DNA of 64,000 nt. Source: Alphaproteobacteria bacterium Ga0077535 (lineage in GTDB: Bacteria; Pseudomonadota; Alphaproteobacteria; Caulobacterales; Aquidulcibacteraceae). Of the stretch, positions 54,868-63,855 are shown piece after piece. Within the stretch, counting starts at the first letter, position 1, and every line of letters begins with the position of its first letter. The stretch is from NCBI GenBank assembly GCA_001464425.1, contig LNEK01000037.1:1-64000 (forward strand), given 5' to 3'. Both the position numbers and the translations under genes were made by a program. Under the pieces are notes generated by a model. It did no database searches, had not been told where the DNA came from, and saw only the letters and a list, made by a program, of their open reading frames with translations.

Positions 54868-56276
54868 TGCCATCTCCAAAGCCGCCCCTGGCGGTCGATC
54901 TCGACGGCACGTTGATAAGGGGCGATCTGTTCGGCGAGGCGATGCTGCGCCTCGTATTCGCAAAGCCCTGGAAGCTGCCGCTGCTACTGCTCTGGCTGCT
55001 GCGCGGGCGGGCGCACGCGAAAGCAACGCTCGCAATTGAGTTTCCGCCGAATGTTGCCGCGCTGCCGTACGACCAACGCTTAATCGAATGGCTACGCGAA
55101 GAGCACGCTGCCGGACGCGAGATCGTACTCGCCACCGCCTCCGATCAACGCGCGGCGCAGCGAGTGGCTGATCATGTCGGCGTGTTCGACCGCGTGTTTG
55201 CGTCAGACGGGCGCACAAACTTGAAGTCACGCAAAAAAGGCGAAGCATTGGCCGCGGCCTATCCTGGCGGCTTCGTTTACGCCGGCAATGAGCACGCTGA
55301 TCTCAAGGTGTGGTCGCGGGCGCGCGGCGCGGTCACCTGCAACTGCGCTCCAGGCTTCGCCCGCAACGCAGCTGCGCGCTTCGAGATAGAGCGCGATTTT
55401 CCGCGCGAACATAATCCCCTTCGCGCGCTGCTAACTGCCATCCGCCCGCGGCATTGGGCGAAAAACCTGCTCGTACTCATTCCCATGCTCGTCGGCCAAG
55501 GCTGGTTCGACGCCGGAGCTGTGCGCAATGCTTGGTTCGCCTTCGCTGCGCTCAGCTTGATCGCGTCCAGCGTCTATCTCGTGAACGACGCAGCCGACAT
55601 CGAGTCAGATCGCCGCCACCCGCGCAAACGCACGCGCCCGTTCGCAAGCGGCGCCGCTTCGCCCATCGCTGGTCTGGCGCTTGCGGCGCTGCTTCTCACC
55701 GGCGGACTCGCACTCGGGGCGCTCAGCGGCGCCGGCGCGTGGATTGTCGCTTATCTCATCGCGGCGACGCTCTACACGTTTGTATTGAAGCGTATTGTGA
55801 TCCTAGACGTGTTCATCCTCGCGGCGCTCTACGGCCTGCGCGTCGTTGTCGGCGGCGAAGCGACGGGCTATATCGCCAGCGATTGGCTCATCGCCTTCAG
55901 CGGCTTCTTCTTCCTTAGCCTTGCTATGGTCAAACGCGCCGCCGAAGTGGACGCGCTGCAAGCCAACCTCGTCGGCCGCGGCTATCGCGCAGGTGACGGG
56001 CCGGTGCTGAAACGTTTCGGCGCAGGCGTTGGCGTCATTTCTGCGCTGGTTCTGGCGCTTTACCTGCAAGACGCAACAAACGCCGCGCGATATGACTCAC
56101 CGCATTTCCTGTGGGCGCTGCCAGCGATTGTGCTGCTCTGGTTCGCGCATGTTTGGCTCAAGGTCGAGCGGCGCGAGATGCATGACGATCCGCTGCTGTT
56201 CGCGCTGCGCGATCCTGTCTCTTGGGGTGCGTTTGTCGCAATGGCGATTGCCTTCGCGGCGGCGGTGCTGCTCTAG
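54867..56276 (+). CDS. HAD phosphatase-UbiA prenyltransferase fusion
   Basis: 469 residues from the ATG at 54867, which overlaps the hydratase stop (TGATG). Residues 1-190 are a HAD-type hydrolase (VDLDGTLIRGD with the nucleophile Asp, IVLATASDQRAAQ, GFVYAGNEHADLKVW). Residues 195-469 are a UbiA-type membrane transferase (ALLTAIRPRHWAKNLLVLIP, VYLVNDAADIESDRRHP with the Asp-rich site, and about eight membrane helices). This pairing is seen in enzymes attaching a phosphoribosyl or similar group to polyprenyl phosphate. The HAD part may remove the 5'-phosphate from the product. It is convergent with GtrA. Confidence 0.88.
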   Translation: MPSPKPPLAVDLDGTLIRGDLFGEAMLRLVFAKPWKLPLLLLWLLRGRAHAKATLAIEFPPNVAALPYDQRLIEWLREEHAAGREIVLATASDQRAAQRVADHVGVFDRVFASDGRTNLKSRKKGEALAAAYPGGFVYAGNEHADLKVWSRARGAVTCNCAPGFARNAAARFEIERDFPREHNPLRALLTAIRPRHWAKNLLVLIPMLVGQGWFDAGAVRNAWFAFAALSLIASSVYLVNDAADIESDRRHPRKRTRPFASGAASPIAGLALAALLLTGGLALGALSGAGAWIVAYLIAATLYTFVLKRIVILDVFILAALYGLRVVVGGEATGYIASDWLIAFSGFFFLSLAMVKRAAEVDALQANLVGRGYRAGDGPVLKRFGAGVGVISALVLALYLQDATNAARYDSPHFLWALPAIVLLWFAHVWLKVERREMHDDPLLFALRDPVSWGAFVAMAIAFAAAVLL

Positions 56277-56677
56277 CGAAACACGATGTAGCGCGCGCCC
56301 AGAAAATTCCACGACAAGATCAGCGCCACTGCAATGATCTGCGCCAGGATGTACCACAATCCCCACGCAATCAGCGCCGCCATGATCGCGCCATTCAGAA
56401 AAATGCCGACCGCATAGAGCGCCGCATACTTCGCGAACGTCGCGCCGAGCGCTCCGCGCTTCTCAAAAGTGAAGCGTCGGTTCAGGCTGAAGCTGACCAC
56501 CACGCCAAAACAGTACGCGATAGTCGATGCCAATACCGGCCCGAGGCCGCCCCACTCCACCAGCGCGATCAGCACGGCAAAGTGCACAGCTGTGGCCGCT
56601 ACGCCGGCGAGCGCAAAGCGCCACACTTGCCGCGCAAGGGCGCTTTCGCGAAAGCGACGGAGCTGGTCCGAGATCAT
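56273..56677 (-). CDS. GtrA-family membrane protein
   Basis: 134 residues from the ATG at 56677; earlier in-frame starts add Arg/Ala-rich sequence without family similarity. Four membrane helices match GtrA (VWRFALAGVAATAVHFAVLI, ASTIAYCFGVVVSFSLNRRF with the Arg-rich end, ALYAVGIFLNGAIMAALIA, LAQIIAVALILSWNF). GtrA proteins move or position polyprenyl-linked sugars across the membrane. The partner across the stop codons is a HAD-UbiA fusion acting on polyprenyl phosphate, so the two may work on the same lipid-linked sugar. They share four bases at their ends. Confidence 0.88.
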   Translation of the reverse strand: MISDQLRRFRESALARQVWRFALAGVAATAVHFAVLIALVEWGGLGPVLASTIAYCFGVVVSFSLNRRFTFEKRGALGATFAKYAALYAVGIFLNGAIMAALIAWGLWYILAQIIAVALILSWNFLGARYIVFR

Positions 56678-56769
56678 GATCGGGGCGTAGGCCAGCGCCG
56701 CCGCTGCTGCAAGAGCGCGCGCTTGCGCACGCGCGCGCCTTGGCCGATGTTCGCGCCAGGAGAGCGCAC

Positions 56770-57504
56770 ATGATCCGGGTTGGCATTGGCGGTTGGAGCT
56801 ACGAGCCGTGGGAGGAGACGTTCTATCCGTCCGATCTGCCGGCCGCAAAGCAGCTCGAATATGCGGCCAAGCACGTGACCGCCATCGAGATCAACGCCAC
56901 CTTCTACCGCACGCAGAGCGCCACCTCATTCAAGAAATGGGCGGCGGCCACGCCGGACGATTTCATGTTCTCCGTCAAAGCGCCGCGCGCGGCCGTGCAG
57001 CGCAAAGATCTCCGCGAAGCGGCGCAATCGATCGAATGGTTCTTCAATAGCGGCGTCGGCGAACTGGGCTCAAAGCTCGGGCCGATCTTCTGGCAGATGG
57101 CGCCCTATAAGAAGTTCGAAGCCGCCGAAATGAACGCCTACTTCGACATGCTGCCGGCGAAACTCGGCAAGCTGAAACTGCGCCACGCTATCGAAGTGCG
57201 CCATGAGAGTTTTGCCTGCGATGAGTTCATGGCAATTGCGAAGAAGCGAAACATCGCCGTGGTGACGGTGGAATCAGAAAAGCACCCGCTGATCGTCGAA
57301 CCGACGGCCGATTTCGCCTACGCGCGTCTCGAACTGACGCAAGCCGATGAACCGACCGGCTACCCAAAAGCCGCGCTCAAGAAATGGGCCAAAACCGCGC
57401 GCGATTGGGAAAAAAGCGGCGACGTGTTCCTCTATTTCATCAGTGGCGCGAAAGAGCGAAATCCCGCCGCCGCGCAAGCCATGTTGGCGCTTCTGAAGGC
57501 ATAA
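56770..57504 (+). CDS. DUF72 family protein (YecE-like)
   Basis: 244 residues from the ATG at 56770 with AGGAGAG upstream. A TIM-barrel-like family with unknown function; conserved stretches are MIRVGIGGWSYEPWEETFYP, TAIEINATFYRTQSATSFKK, FMFSVKAPRAAVQRKDLREA and the IEVRHESFACDEFMAIAKK segment. Structural kinship to sugar-phosphate or AP-endonuclease barrels is often noted. It stands at the head of the plus-strand group followed by the URC genes, 62 bases before them, but a shared role is not shown. Confidence 0.93.
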   Translation: MIRVGIGGWSYEPWEETFYPSDLPAAKQLEYAAKHVTAIEINATFYRTQSATSFKKWAAATPDDFMFSVKAPRAAVQRKDLREAAQSIEWFFNSGVGELGSKLGPIFWQMAPYKKFEAAEMNAYFDMLPAKLGKLKLRHAIEVRHESFACDEFMAIAKKRNIAVVTVESEKHPLIVEPTADFAYARLELTQADEPTGYPKAALKKWAKTARDWEKSGDVFLYFISGAKERNPAAAQAMLALLKA

Positions 57505-57566
57505 CGCCCACAACTGAGCCACAAATTAACCGGATTGAAGCGCGTTCATGCTTCGTTAGTACGCTC

Positions 57567-58811
57567 ATGTCCGAAAACCGCATTGGCCATATCCGCATCA
57601 CGTCCCACCCAGGGGCTGGCGCGCCGTTGCGCTTCCCGATTCAATGGGGCGCAGCAACAGCGCAAGAACGCGGCCCGGTGATCGGCGCAGCAACTGCAGA
57701 CCGCAACGCCATCGGCGCGTACGGCGGCGCATATTCAGTCTATCGCGCGCTCGCCGTCTCAGCCGGCGCGCTCAATCCAAACCAACGCCCCGATCTCACC
57801 GACACAGCGCCGACATTCAACTTCGGCCCGTTCGAGCAATGGCGAGATGCGCACAAGATCGTCGCGCTCGATCCGTGGGGACACCGCGTCGCCGAAGATT
57901 TCAAAGCCGAGATCGAAAGCGGCGTAGATATTCGCCCGACTATCGCCGTCACCAAGGCGCGCTTGTCGCTGCCGGAAGTCCGCGAAGCGATTGCTAAAGG
58001 CCGGCTCAAAGTTGACGGCACTGTCGTACACGAGAGCGGCGACGTCGCCGTCACCAAAGCCGCAATCGATCCGGTGTGGCATCTACCCGGCATCGCCGAA
58101 CGCTTCGGCGTCAGCGAAGAAAAGCTGCGCCACACGTTGTTCGAACAGACCGGCGGCATGTACCCCGAACTGGTGACGCGCCCCGATCTCAGCGTCTTCC
58201 TGCCGCCAATCGGCGGCATCACGCTTTACATGTTCGGCGATCCCGCCGCGATCGCAGACCCCGCACGCCGCCTCACCTGCCGCGTACACGATGAATGCAA
58301 CGGCTCCGACGTGTTCGGCTCCGACATCTGCACCTGCCGCCCATACCTCACGCACGGCATCGAAGAATGCATCCTGGAAGCGCAAACGGGCGGCGCAGGG
58401 CTCATCGTCTACAATCGCAAAGAAGGCCGCGCACTCGGCGAGGTGACGAAATTCCTCGTTTACAACGCGCGCAAGCGCCAACCCGGCGGCGACCAAGCCG
58501 CCACCTATTTCGAACGCACCGAGTGCGTCGCTGGCGTACAAGACGCGCGCTTCCAGCAATTGATGCCAGACATCCTGCACTGGCTGGGCGTCAAGCACAT
58601 CGATCGTTTCGTCTCGATGTCGAACATGAAGCACGACGCGATCACCGGCTCAGGCATCAGCATCGGCGAACGCGTGCCGATCCCGCCGGAGCTTGTGCCG
58701 CCGGATGCGAGCGTTGAACTCGAAGCAAAGAAAGCCGCCGGCTATTTCACGCCGGAGTCCACGGCAGAAGATTTGACCCGCGTAATTGGCCGTGACCTCA
58801 AAGATTTCTAA
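57567..58811 (+). CDS. GTP cyclohydrolase II-like protein of the URC uracil pathway (Urc1)
   Basis: 414 residues from the ATG at 57567. The C-terminal part holds the GTP cyclohydrolase II fold, with zinc Cys in CRVHDECNGSDVFGSDICTC and the catalytic segment EGRALGEVTKFLVYN. The N-terminal 200 residues are specific to the Urc1 type. In the URC pathway this enzyme acts on UMP or a derived compound after Upp, rather than on GTP for riboflavin; no riboflavin genes are near. It overlaps Urc4 by 20-26 bases and is followed by upp, the complete known set of this pathway in bacteria. Confidence 0.88.
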   Translation: MSENRIGHIRITSHPGAGAPLRFPIQWGAATAQERGPVIGAATADRNAIGAYGGAYSVYRALAVSAGALNPNQRPDLTDTAPTFNFGPFEQWRDAHKIVALDPWGHRVAEDFKAEIESGVDIRPTIAVTKARLSLPEVREAIAKGRLKVDGTVVHESGDVAVTKAAIDPVWHLPGIAERFGVSEEKLRHTLFEQTGGMYPELVTRPDLSVFLPPIGGITLYMFGDPAAIADPARRLTCRVHDECNGSDVFGSDICTCRPYLTHGIEECILEAQTGGAGLIVYNRKEGRALGEVTKFLVYNARKRQPGGDQAATYFERTECVAGVQDARFQQLMPDILHWLGVKHIDRFVSMSNMKHDAITGSGISIGERVPIPPELVPPDASVELEAKKAAGYFTPESTAEDLTRVIGRDLKDF

Positions 58812-60015
58812 CGCCGCCGAAGCGCGCGCGCTGCTCAGCGCCGCCGCCGTGCGCGCGAAAGCGAATGAACTCATCGCCTTGGCCGAGCGTGATGGGCTGT
58901 CGGAGTGGACGCTGCACTTGGACGCGCTGCCAGCTTGCGCGGATTATGTCGGCGCAATCGTGCGCCAACGTTACCCGACGCTCGACGTGCCCTTCCACGC
59001 CCGCTGGCGCCATTTCGTCTTCGCCGGACGCGATCTCTGGCGCGAGACGGCAAACGGTGCGCATTGGCGCGACCCACACGCACGCGCCCGCGCCGCCTTT
59101 GATCTCGCAATTACATCAGTACTCCTCGACGCCGGGGCCGGCCCAGCGTGGCGCTTCCGTGATCCAAACACAGACATCGTCGCCGCACGATCGGAGGGGT
59201 TGGCGCTTGCAAGTCTGCGCTTATTCGAATGGGGCGGCTTCTCCGCCGATCCCGCCGATCCGCTGCGCGCCGACGCCGAAGCGCTAGCACGACTCGATGC
59301 GGCCTCACTTGGCGACGCGTTCCAGGTTGATCCACGCAATCCGCTGCAAGGCCTCGACGGCCGAGCACGTCTGCTCAATCGCCTCGGCCAAGTCGTTGAT
59401 GCGCGACCCGATGTGTTCGCGCGTGAGGACACGCCGCGCCCTGGCGGCTTGTACGATACGTTGCGGGCGCGCGCGCAGAACGGAAAGCTTCCCGCCGCCG
59501 CCATTCTCGACGCACTGCTCGACGGCTTAGGCGACATTTGGGACAGTCGCCCGCGCGTGTTCGGCGTGCCGCTTGGCGATTGCTGGCCAACGCCGAACTA
59601 TGGCTACGTGCCGCTGCACAAACTCTCGCAATGGCTGGCCTACTCGCTGATCGAACCTCTGCAAGACGCAGGCATCGAAGTCACTGACATCGACGGCCTC
59701 ACGGGCCTCGCCGAATATCGCAATGGCGGCCTCTTCGTGGATATGGGCGTACTCGCGCCCCGCGATCCTGAAGCACTCGCGCGCGTGCATGACGTTTCCG
59801 ATCCGATTGTCGTCACCTGGCGCTCACTAACGGTAGCACTACTTGATCGCATCGCGCCGTTGGTGCGCGAACGCCTCGGCGTCACCGCGGAGCAGTTTCC
59901 TCTCGCGCGCGTGCTCGAAGGCGGCACCTGGGCTGCCGGCCGCGCCATCGCGCGCGAAAAGCGCCCCGACGGCGGCCCGCCCCTTCTCATTCACAGCGAC
60001 GGCACGGTGTTCTGA
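58786..60015 (+). CDS. DUF1688 protein (Urc4-like)
   Basis: 409 residues from the TTG at 58786 (a GTG at 58792 is also possible). The protein matches the DUF1688/URC4 family throughout ([74 protein letters not shown], later [19 protein letters not shown]). In yeast and bacteria URC4 is needed for uracil use as nitrogen source, but its reaction is not firmly known. Translation is coupled to the gene before by overlap and to upp by TGATG. Confidence 0.9.
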   Translation: MAVTSKISNAAEARALLSAAAVRAKANELIALAERDGLSEWTLHLDALPACADYVGAIVRQRYPTLDVPFHARWRHFVFAGRDLWRETANGAHWRDPHARARAAFDLAITSVLLDAGAGPAWRFRDPNTDIVAARSEGLALASLRLFEWGGFSADPADPLRADAEALARLDAASLGDAFQVDPRNPLQGLDGRARLLNRLGQVVDARPDVFAREDTPRPGGLYDTLRARAQNGKLPAAAILDALLDGLGDIWDSRPRVFGVPLGDCWPTPNYGYVPLHKLSQWLAYSLIEPLQDAGIEVTDIDGLTGLAEYRNGGLFVDMGVLAPRDPEALARVHDVSDPIVVTWRSLTVALLDRIAPLVRERLGVTAEQFPLARVLEGGTWAAGRAIAREKRPDGGPPLLIHSDGTVF

Positions 60016-60644
60016 TGCAAGACGTCACGATCGTCGATCACCCCTTGGTGCAGCACAAGCTCACCATCCTGCGCGACAAGGAAACGTCCACGCGCACGTT
60101 CCGCGCGCTGCTGCAGGAGATTTCGGCGCTGCTATGCTACGAAGTCACGCGCGATTTGCCCCTCCAAAGCGTTGAAGTCGAAACACCGATCGGCCCTACG
60201 CAGGGCCGAACGCTCGCCGGAAAGAAGCTTGTGTTCGCGCCAATCCTACGCGCGGGCATGGGCATGCTGGACGGCATGCTTGAGCTCGTCCCCTCCGCGC
60301 GCGTCGCGCATATCGGGCTCTATCGCGATCCGAAGACGCTGAAGGCCGTCGAATATTATTTCAAAGCGCCGAGCGATATTTCTGAACGGCTCGTCATCGT
60401 CATCGACCCAATGTTGGCTACGGGCCACACCGCCATCGCCGCCATCGATCGGTTGAAGGAAGTCGGCGTCAAGGACATCCGCTTTGCTTGCGTGCTCGCA
60501 GCGCCCGAAGGCCTCGATCTGCTCCGCGGCTATCATCCCGACGTCGCGATATGGACCGCATCCATCGATGAGCGCCTCAACGATCACAGCTACATCGTGC
60601 CTGGCCTCGGCGACGCCGGCGACCGCATCTACGGCACGAAGTAA
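60015..60644 (+). CDS. upp: Uracil phosphoribosyltransferase
   Basis: 209 residues. It makes UMP from uracil and PRPP. The PRPP site is in [19 protein letters not shown] and the uracil-binding part in [20 protein letters not shown]. It starts within the last codon of the DUF1688 gene (TGATG), so the two are coupled, giving the order urc1-urc4-upp. Besides salvage it probably feeds the URC pathway here. The end lies directly before the convergent hydroxyproline epimerase gene. Confidence 0.96.
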   Translation: MQDVTIVDHPLVQHKLTILRDKETSTRTFRALLQEISALLCYEVTRDLPLQSVEVETPIGPTQGRTLAGKKLVFAPILRAGMGMLDGMLELVPSARVAHIGLYRDPKTLKAVEYYFKAPSDISERLVIVIDPMLATGHTAIAAIDRLKEVGVKDIRFACVLAAPEGLDLLRGYHPDVAIWTASIDERLNDHSYIVPGLGDAGDRIYGTK

Positions 60645-61646
60645 TCAGACCACCTGAAAGCCGTGCGGGAATGGCTCGTCGTCGTCGATCCAGATTTCAT
60701 TGCGCCCGGTCGCATAGGCCGAGCCTTCGATGGACGGAATAATCGCACGCTGCCCTGCGATCTCCGTCTCCGCTTCGATGCGGCCGATGAAGCGACTGCC
60801 GATATAACTTTCATGCACAAAGGCTTCGCCAACACCGAGACGGCCTTTGGCATGCAGATGCGCGAGTCGCGCCGACGTGCCGGTGCCGCACGGGCTGCGG
60901 TCGATAGCCTTATCGCCATAGAACACGGCGTTGCGCCCATGCGCACCTTCGCCTTTCGGCACATCGGCCCACAGCACGTGGCTGACGCCGCGAATGGTGG
61001 GATCGAGCGGATGCACAGGTTCAATCTGCTCGCGCACCAACCGGCGGATGATCGGCGACAACGAGAGAATGCGCGCAGCGCCTAGATCATCAAGCCCGAG
61101 GTAAGTGCCTTGCGGTTCGATGATGGCGTAAAAGTTTCCGCCATACGCGATATCGACGCTAACCGCGCCAAAGCCGGGCACATCGATGCGCACGTCGCTC
61201 GCCGCCAGATAGCTCGGCACATTGGTGATGCGCACGCTACGTACGCGGTCGCCGTCTTGCGTGTATTCGAGCGCAATCGCGCCAGCCGGCACGTCGGCCA
61301 CGAAATGCCCCGGCGTACGCGGCTTAATCAGCCCTTGCTCCAAACCGAACGTCACGATGCCGATCGTGCCATGCCCGCACATCGGCAGGCAGCCGCTGGT
61401 TTCGATAAAGAGGATGCCGACATCCGCCTCCGGGCTGCACGGCGGATAAAGAAAGCCACCACTCATCATGTCGTGCCCGCGCGGCTCAAAGCAGAGGCCG
61501 GTGCGAATCCAATCGTAGCGCGCAAGAAAGTCCTGCCGACGCTCGCTCATCGTCTCGCCGCGCAGTTCGGGCGCACCTTGGATAACGAGCCGTACCGGAT
61601 TGCCCGCCGTGTGGCCGTCGATGCAGTGAAAGGTGTGCCGCGTCAC
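60645..61646 (-). CDS. 4-hydroxyproline 2-epimerase (proline racemase family)
   Basis: 333 residues. It converts trans-4-hydroxy-L-proline to cis-4-hydroxy-D-proline. Both catalytic Cys are present: Cys90 in LPMCGHGTIG and the second in RSPCGTGTSARLAHL. Enzymes with two Cys are epimerases/racemases, while dehydratases have Thr at the second site. The neighbouring DapA-family deaminase and FAD oxidoreductase genes support hydroxyproline rather than proline. Overlaps the upstream deaminase gene by four bases. Confidence 0.92.
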   Translation of the reverse strand: MTRHTFHCIDGHTAGNPVRLVIQGAPELRGETMSERRQDFLARYDWIRTGLCFEPRGHDMMSGGFLYPPCSPEADVGILFIETSGCLPMCGHGTIGIVTFGLEQGLIKPRTPGHFVADVPAGAIALEYTQDGDRVRSVRITNVPSYLAASDVRIDVPGFGAVSVDIAYGGNFYAIIEPQGTYLGLDDLGAARILSLSPIIRRLVREQIEPVHPLDPTIRGVSHVLWADVPKGEGAHGRNAVFYGDKAIDRSPCGTGTSARLAHLHAKGRLGVGEAFVHESYIGSRFIGRIEAETEIAGQRAIIPSIEGSAYATGRNEIWIDDDEPFPHGFQVV

Positions 61647-62551
61647 GCCACACCTTTCAGCTTAGGCCGCGTCGCTGCCGCTTTCTCGACCATTTCGATC
61701 ACCTGCGCCCGGCGCGCGCCGGTGAGCGGATAGCGAGGCGGACGCACGCGATCGCTGCCGCGCCCCATCACCTGCTCCGCCAGCTTAATCGACTGCACCA
61801 GATCATGGTCAGCATCCAAATGCAGCAGCGGCATGAACCAGCGATAGATCGCCAGGGCCGCTTTCAGATCGCCCGCGATCGCCGCCTCATAGAGCGCGAT
61901 CGATTCTTTCGGGAAGGCATTGGTGAGCCCTGAGACCCAGCCCCGCGCGCCGAGCAACAAGCCTTCGAGCGCAACATCGTCGAGACCCGCAAACAGCACG
62001 TAACGATCGCCGAGCGCGTTATAGAGATCGGTGAAGCGGCGCGTATCCGGCGCGCTTTCCTTCAGACACACAATGTTAGACTGATCGGAAAGCCGCTTCA
62101 TCGCCTCGACGCTGACGCTCACCCGATACGCTGGCGGATTGTTGTAGAGCATGATCGGCAGCGCCGTCGCCTGCGCCACGGCGCGGAAGTGCGCGACCAA
62201 CTCCTCTTCCGCCGGCACATACACCATCGCCGGCAACAGCATCAGCCCATCGGCGCCAAGCTTCTCGGCATCACCCGCGAACGCGATTGCGCGGTTCGTG
62301 TCCAGCTCTGAAACCCCCGCGATCACCGGGGCGCGCTTACCGACGGCCTCCACCGCCGCGCGCAACACGTCACGCTTTTCCTCGGGCAGAAGCGAATTGT
62401 TTTCCCCCACCGTACCCATGACGATGAGGCCATGCACGCCGTCGCGCACCAATGCATCCTGCACGCGTTGCGTTTCGGCGATGTCGACGGACAGATCCGG
62501 CGCGAACTGCGTCGTCGCCGCGGGAAAAACACCGGCCCAGTCTACGCGCAT
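61643..62551 (-). CDS. DapA-family lyase, probably 1-pyrroline-4-hydroxy-2-carboxylate deaminase
   Basis: 302 residues from the ATG at 62551, with GAGG five bases upstream. TIM-barrel Schiff-base enzyme with catalytic Lys164 in IVCLKESAPD and Tyr136 in MLYNNPPAY. DapA itself would be housekeeping, but the position between a hydroxyproline epimerase gene and a FAD oxidoreductase gene indicates the hydroxyproline pathway step that yields 2,5-dioxovalerate (alpha-ketoglutarate semialdehyde) and ammonia. It is divergent from the FAD gene over 48 bases. Confidence 0.87.
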   Translation of the reverse strand: MRVDWAGVFPAATTQFAPDLSVDIAETQRVQDALVRDGVHGLIVMGTVGENNSLLPEEKRDVLRAAVEAVGKRAPVIAGVSELDTNRAIAFAGDAEKLGADGLMLLPAMVYVPAEEELVAHFRAVAQATALPIMLYNNPPAYRVSVSVEAMKRLSDQSNIVCLKESAPDTRRFTDLYNALGDRYVLFAGLDDVALEGLLLGARGWVSGLTNAFPKESIALYEAAIAGDLKAALAIYRWFMPLLHLDADHDLVQSIKLAEQVMGRGSDRVRPPRYPLTGARRAQVIEMVEKAAATRPKLKGVA

Positions 62552-62599
62552 CGAAACCTCGCTTGCCAATGAGCCGAACCTATACGATCCATCGCCGTC

Positions 62600-63829
62600 A
62601 TGAAATCCATTCTGGTGATCGGCGGCGGGCTTGTCGGCGCGGCCTCGGCGCTGCAGCTGCAGACCGCAGGCATCCAGACCACTTTGATCGATCCCGGCGA
62701 CAAACGCCGCGGCGCCTCGTTCGGGAATGCGGGACACATCGGCACGGAGCAAGTCAGCCCGTGGTCGAGTTGGGAGAACGTGCGCCGCTCGCCGCGCTCA
62801 AGCTTTTTGGTTGGCGGCCCGCTCGATTTCCGCTGGCGCGACGCAGCGCTACTGGCGCCGTGGGTGCAGCGCTTTCTCGCTTCGTGCAGCCCCGCGCATT
62901 TCGCACGCGGGCAAGCGGCGCTCGCGGCGATCCTCGGCGACGCGCTCGGCGCCTGGCATCGGGTCGCGGAATTGTCCGGCGCACCTCACTTGGTGATCCC
63001 GCACGGGCACGCGACCGTATGGATGAACCCGGAAGCCGCCGAGCGCGGCCGCGGCGCTTTCGGCGAAGCGCCCGCCGGCCCGGCAAAGACGCGCGAGATG
63101 AGCGCGGCGGAGCTTGAACGCTATTCCACTGTGCTGGGCGCGCCGCCCGTCGCAGGTGTCTTGTTCGAAGGCACAGGTCAGGTCAGCGAACCGCAAGCGG
63201 CGCGTGATGCGATGCTGGCGGCGTTTGTGAGCGCGGGCGGCGAGATCGTGGCTGACAGCGTGGCGCGCGTTGAAGCGAACGCGCGTGTGAAGCTGCAAAG
63301 CGGCGTAACGCGTGAAGCGGATGAAGTGCTGATCGCAGCCGGCGCATGGTCGGGACGACTGATGCAGCAACTCAGCGTCAACGCGCGCGTCATTGGCGAG
63401 CGCGGCTATCACCTGCAAAGCGCCGACACCGATTGGCCCTTCGATCTGCCGACGACCGTGTTCGAAGAAAACTTCGTCGTCTTCACCCGTTTCACCAGCG
63501 GCCTACGCGCTACCAGCTTCTTGGAGTTCGGCTCCCCCGACGCGCCGGGCGATGCGCGCAAATGGGCGTTGCTACAGCGACGCATCGCCGATCTCGGCGT
63601 GCGCTTCTCCCCCGAACCCGATCGCTGGGTCGGCTCGCGGCCAACGCTGCCGGACTATGTGCCCGCGATTGGCCGCTTAGAGCGCGCGCCGAAAGTGCTC
63701 TACGCCTTCGGCCACGCGCATCTCGGGCTGACGATGGCGCCGATCACGGCGGAGTTGGTTCTAGCGCTGGCGACGGACCAAGCGCCGGCGATTGACCTCG
63801 CGTCGTTCGCGATCGAGCGGTTCAGCTAA
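62600..63829 (+). CDS. FAD-dependent oxidoreductase, probably D-hydroxyproline dehydrogenase
   Basis: 409 residues. DAO-family flavoenzyme: the FAD site GGGLVGAASALQLQTAG at the start, GASFGNAGHIG, EADEVLIAAGAWSGRLMQQ and, near the end, RPTLPDYVPAIGR and GHAHLGLTMAP. In the hydroxyproline pathway it oxidises cis-4-hydroxy-D-proline to the pyrroline acted on by the DapA-family neighbour. It is a single-chain form, unlike multi-subunit versions. It is divergent from the other two genes, so a regulator may bind the 48-base gap. Confidence 0.87.
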   Translation: MKSILVIGGGLVGAASALQLQTAGIQTTLIDPGDKRRGASFGNAGHIGTEQVSPWSSWENVRRSPRSSFLVGGPLDFRWRDAALLAPWVQRFLASCSPAHFARGQAALAAILGDALGAWHRVAELSGAPHLVIPHGHATVWMNPEAAERGRGAFGEAPAGPAKTREMSAAELERYSTVLGAPPVAGVLFEGTGQVSEPQAARDAMLAAFVSAGGEIVADSVARVEANARVKLQSGVTREADEVLIAAGAWSGRLMQQLSVNARVIGERGYHLQSADTDWPFDLPTTVFEENFVVFTRFTSGLRATSFLEFGSPDAPGDARKWALLQRRIADLGVRFSPEPDRWVGSRPTLPDYVPAIGRLERAPKVLYAFGHAHLGLTMAPITAELVLALATDQAPAIDLASFAIERFS

Positions 63830-63855
63830 ACCTACGGGAGCGTGGTCCGAAAAGG

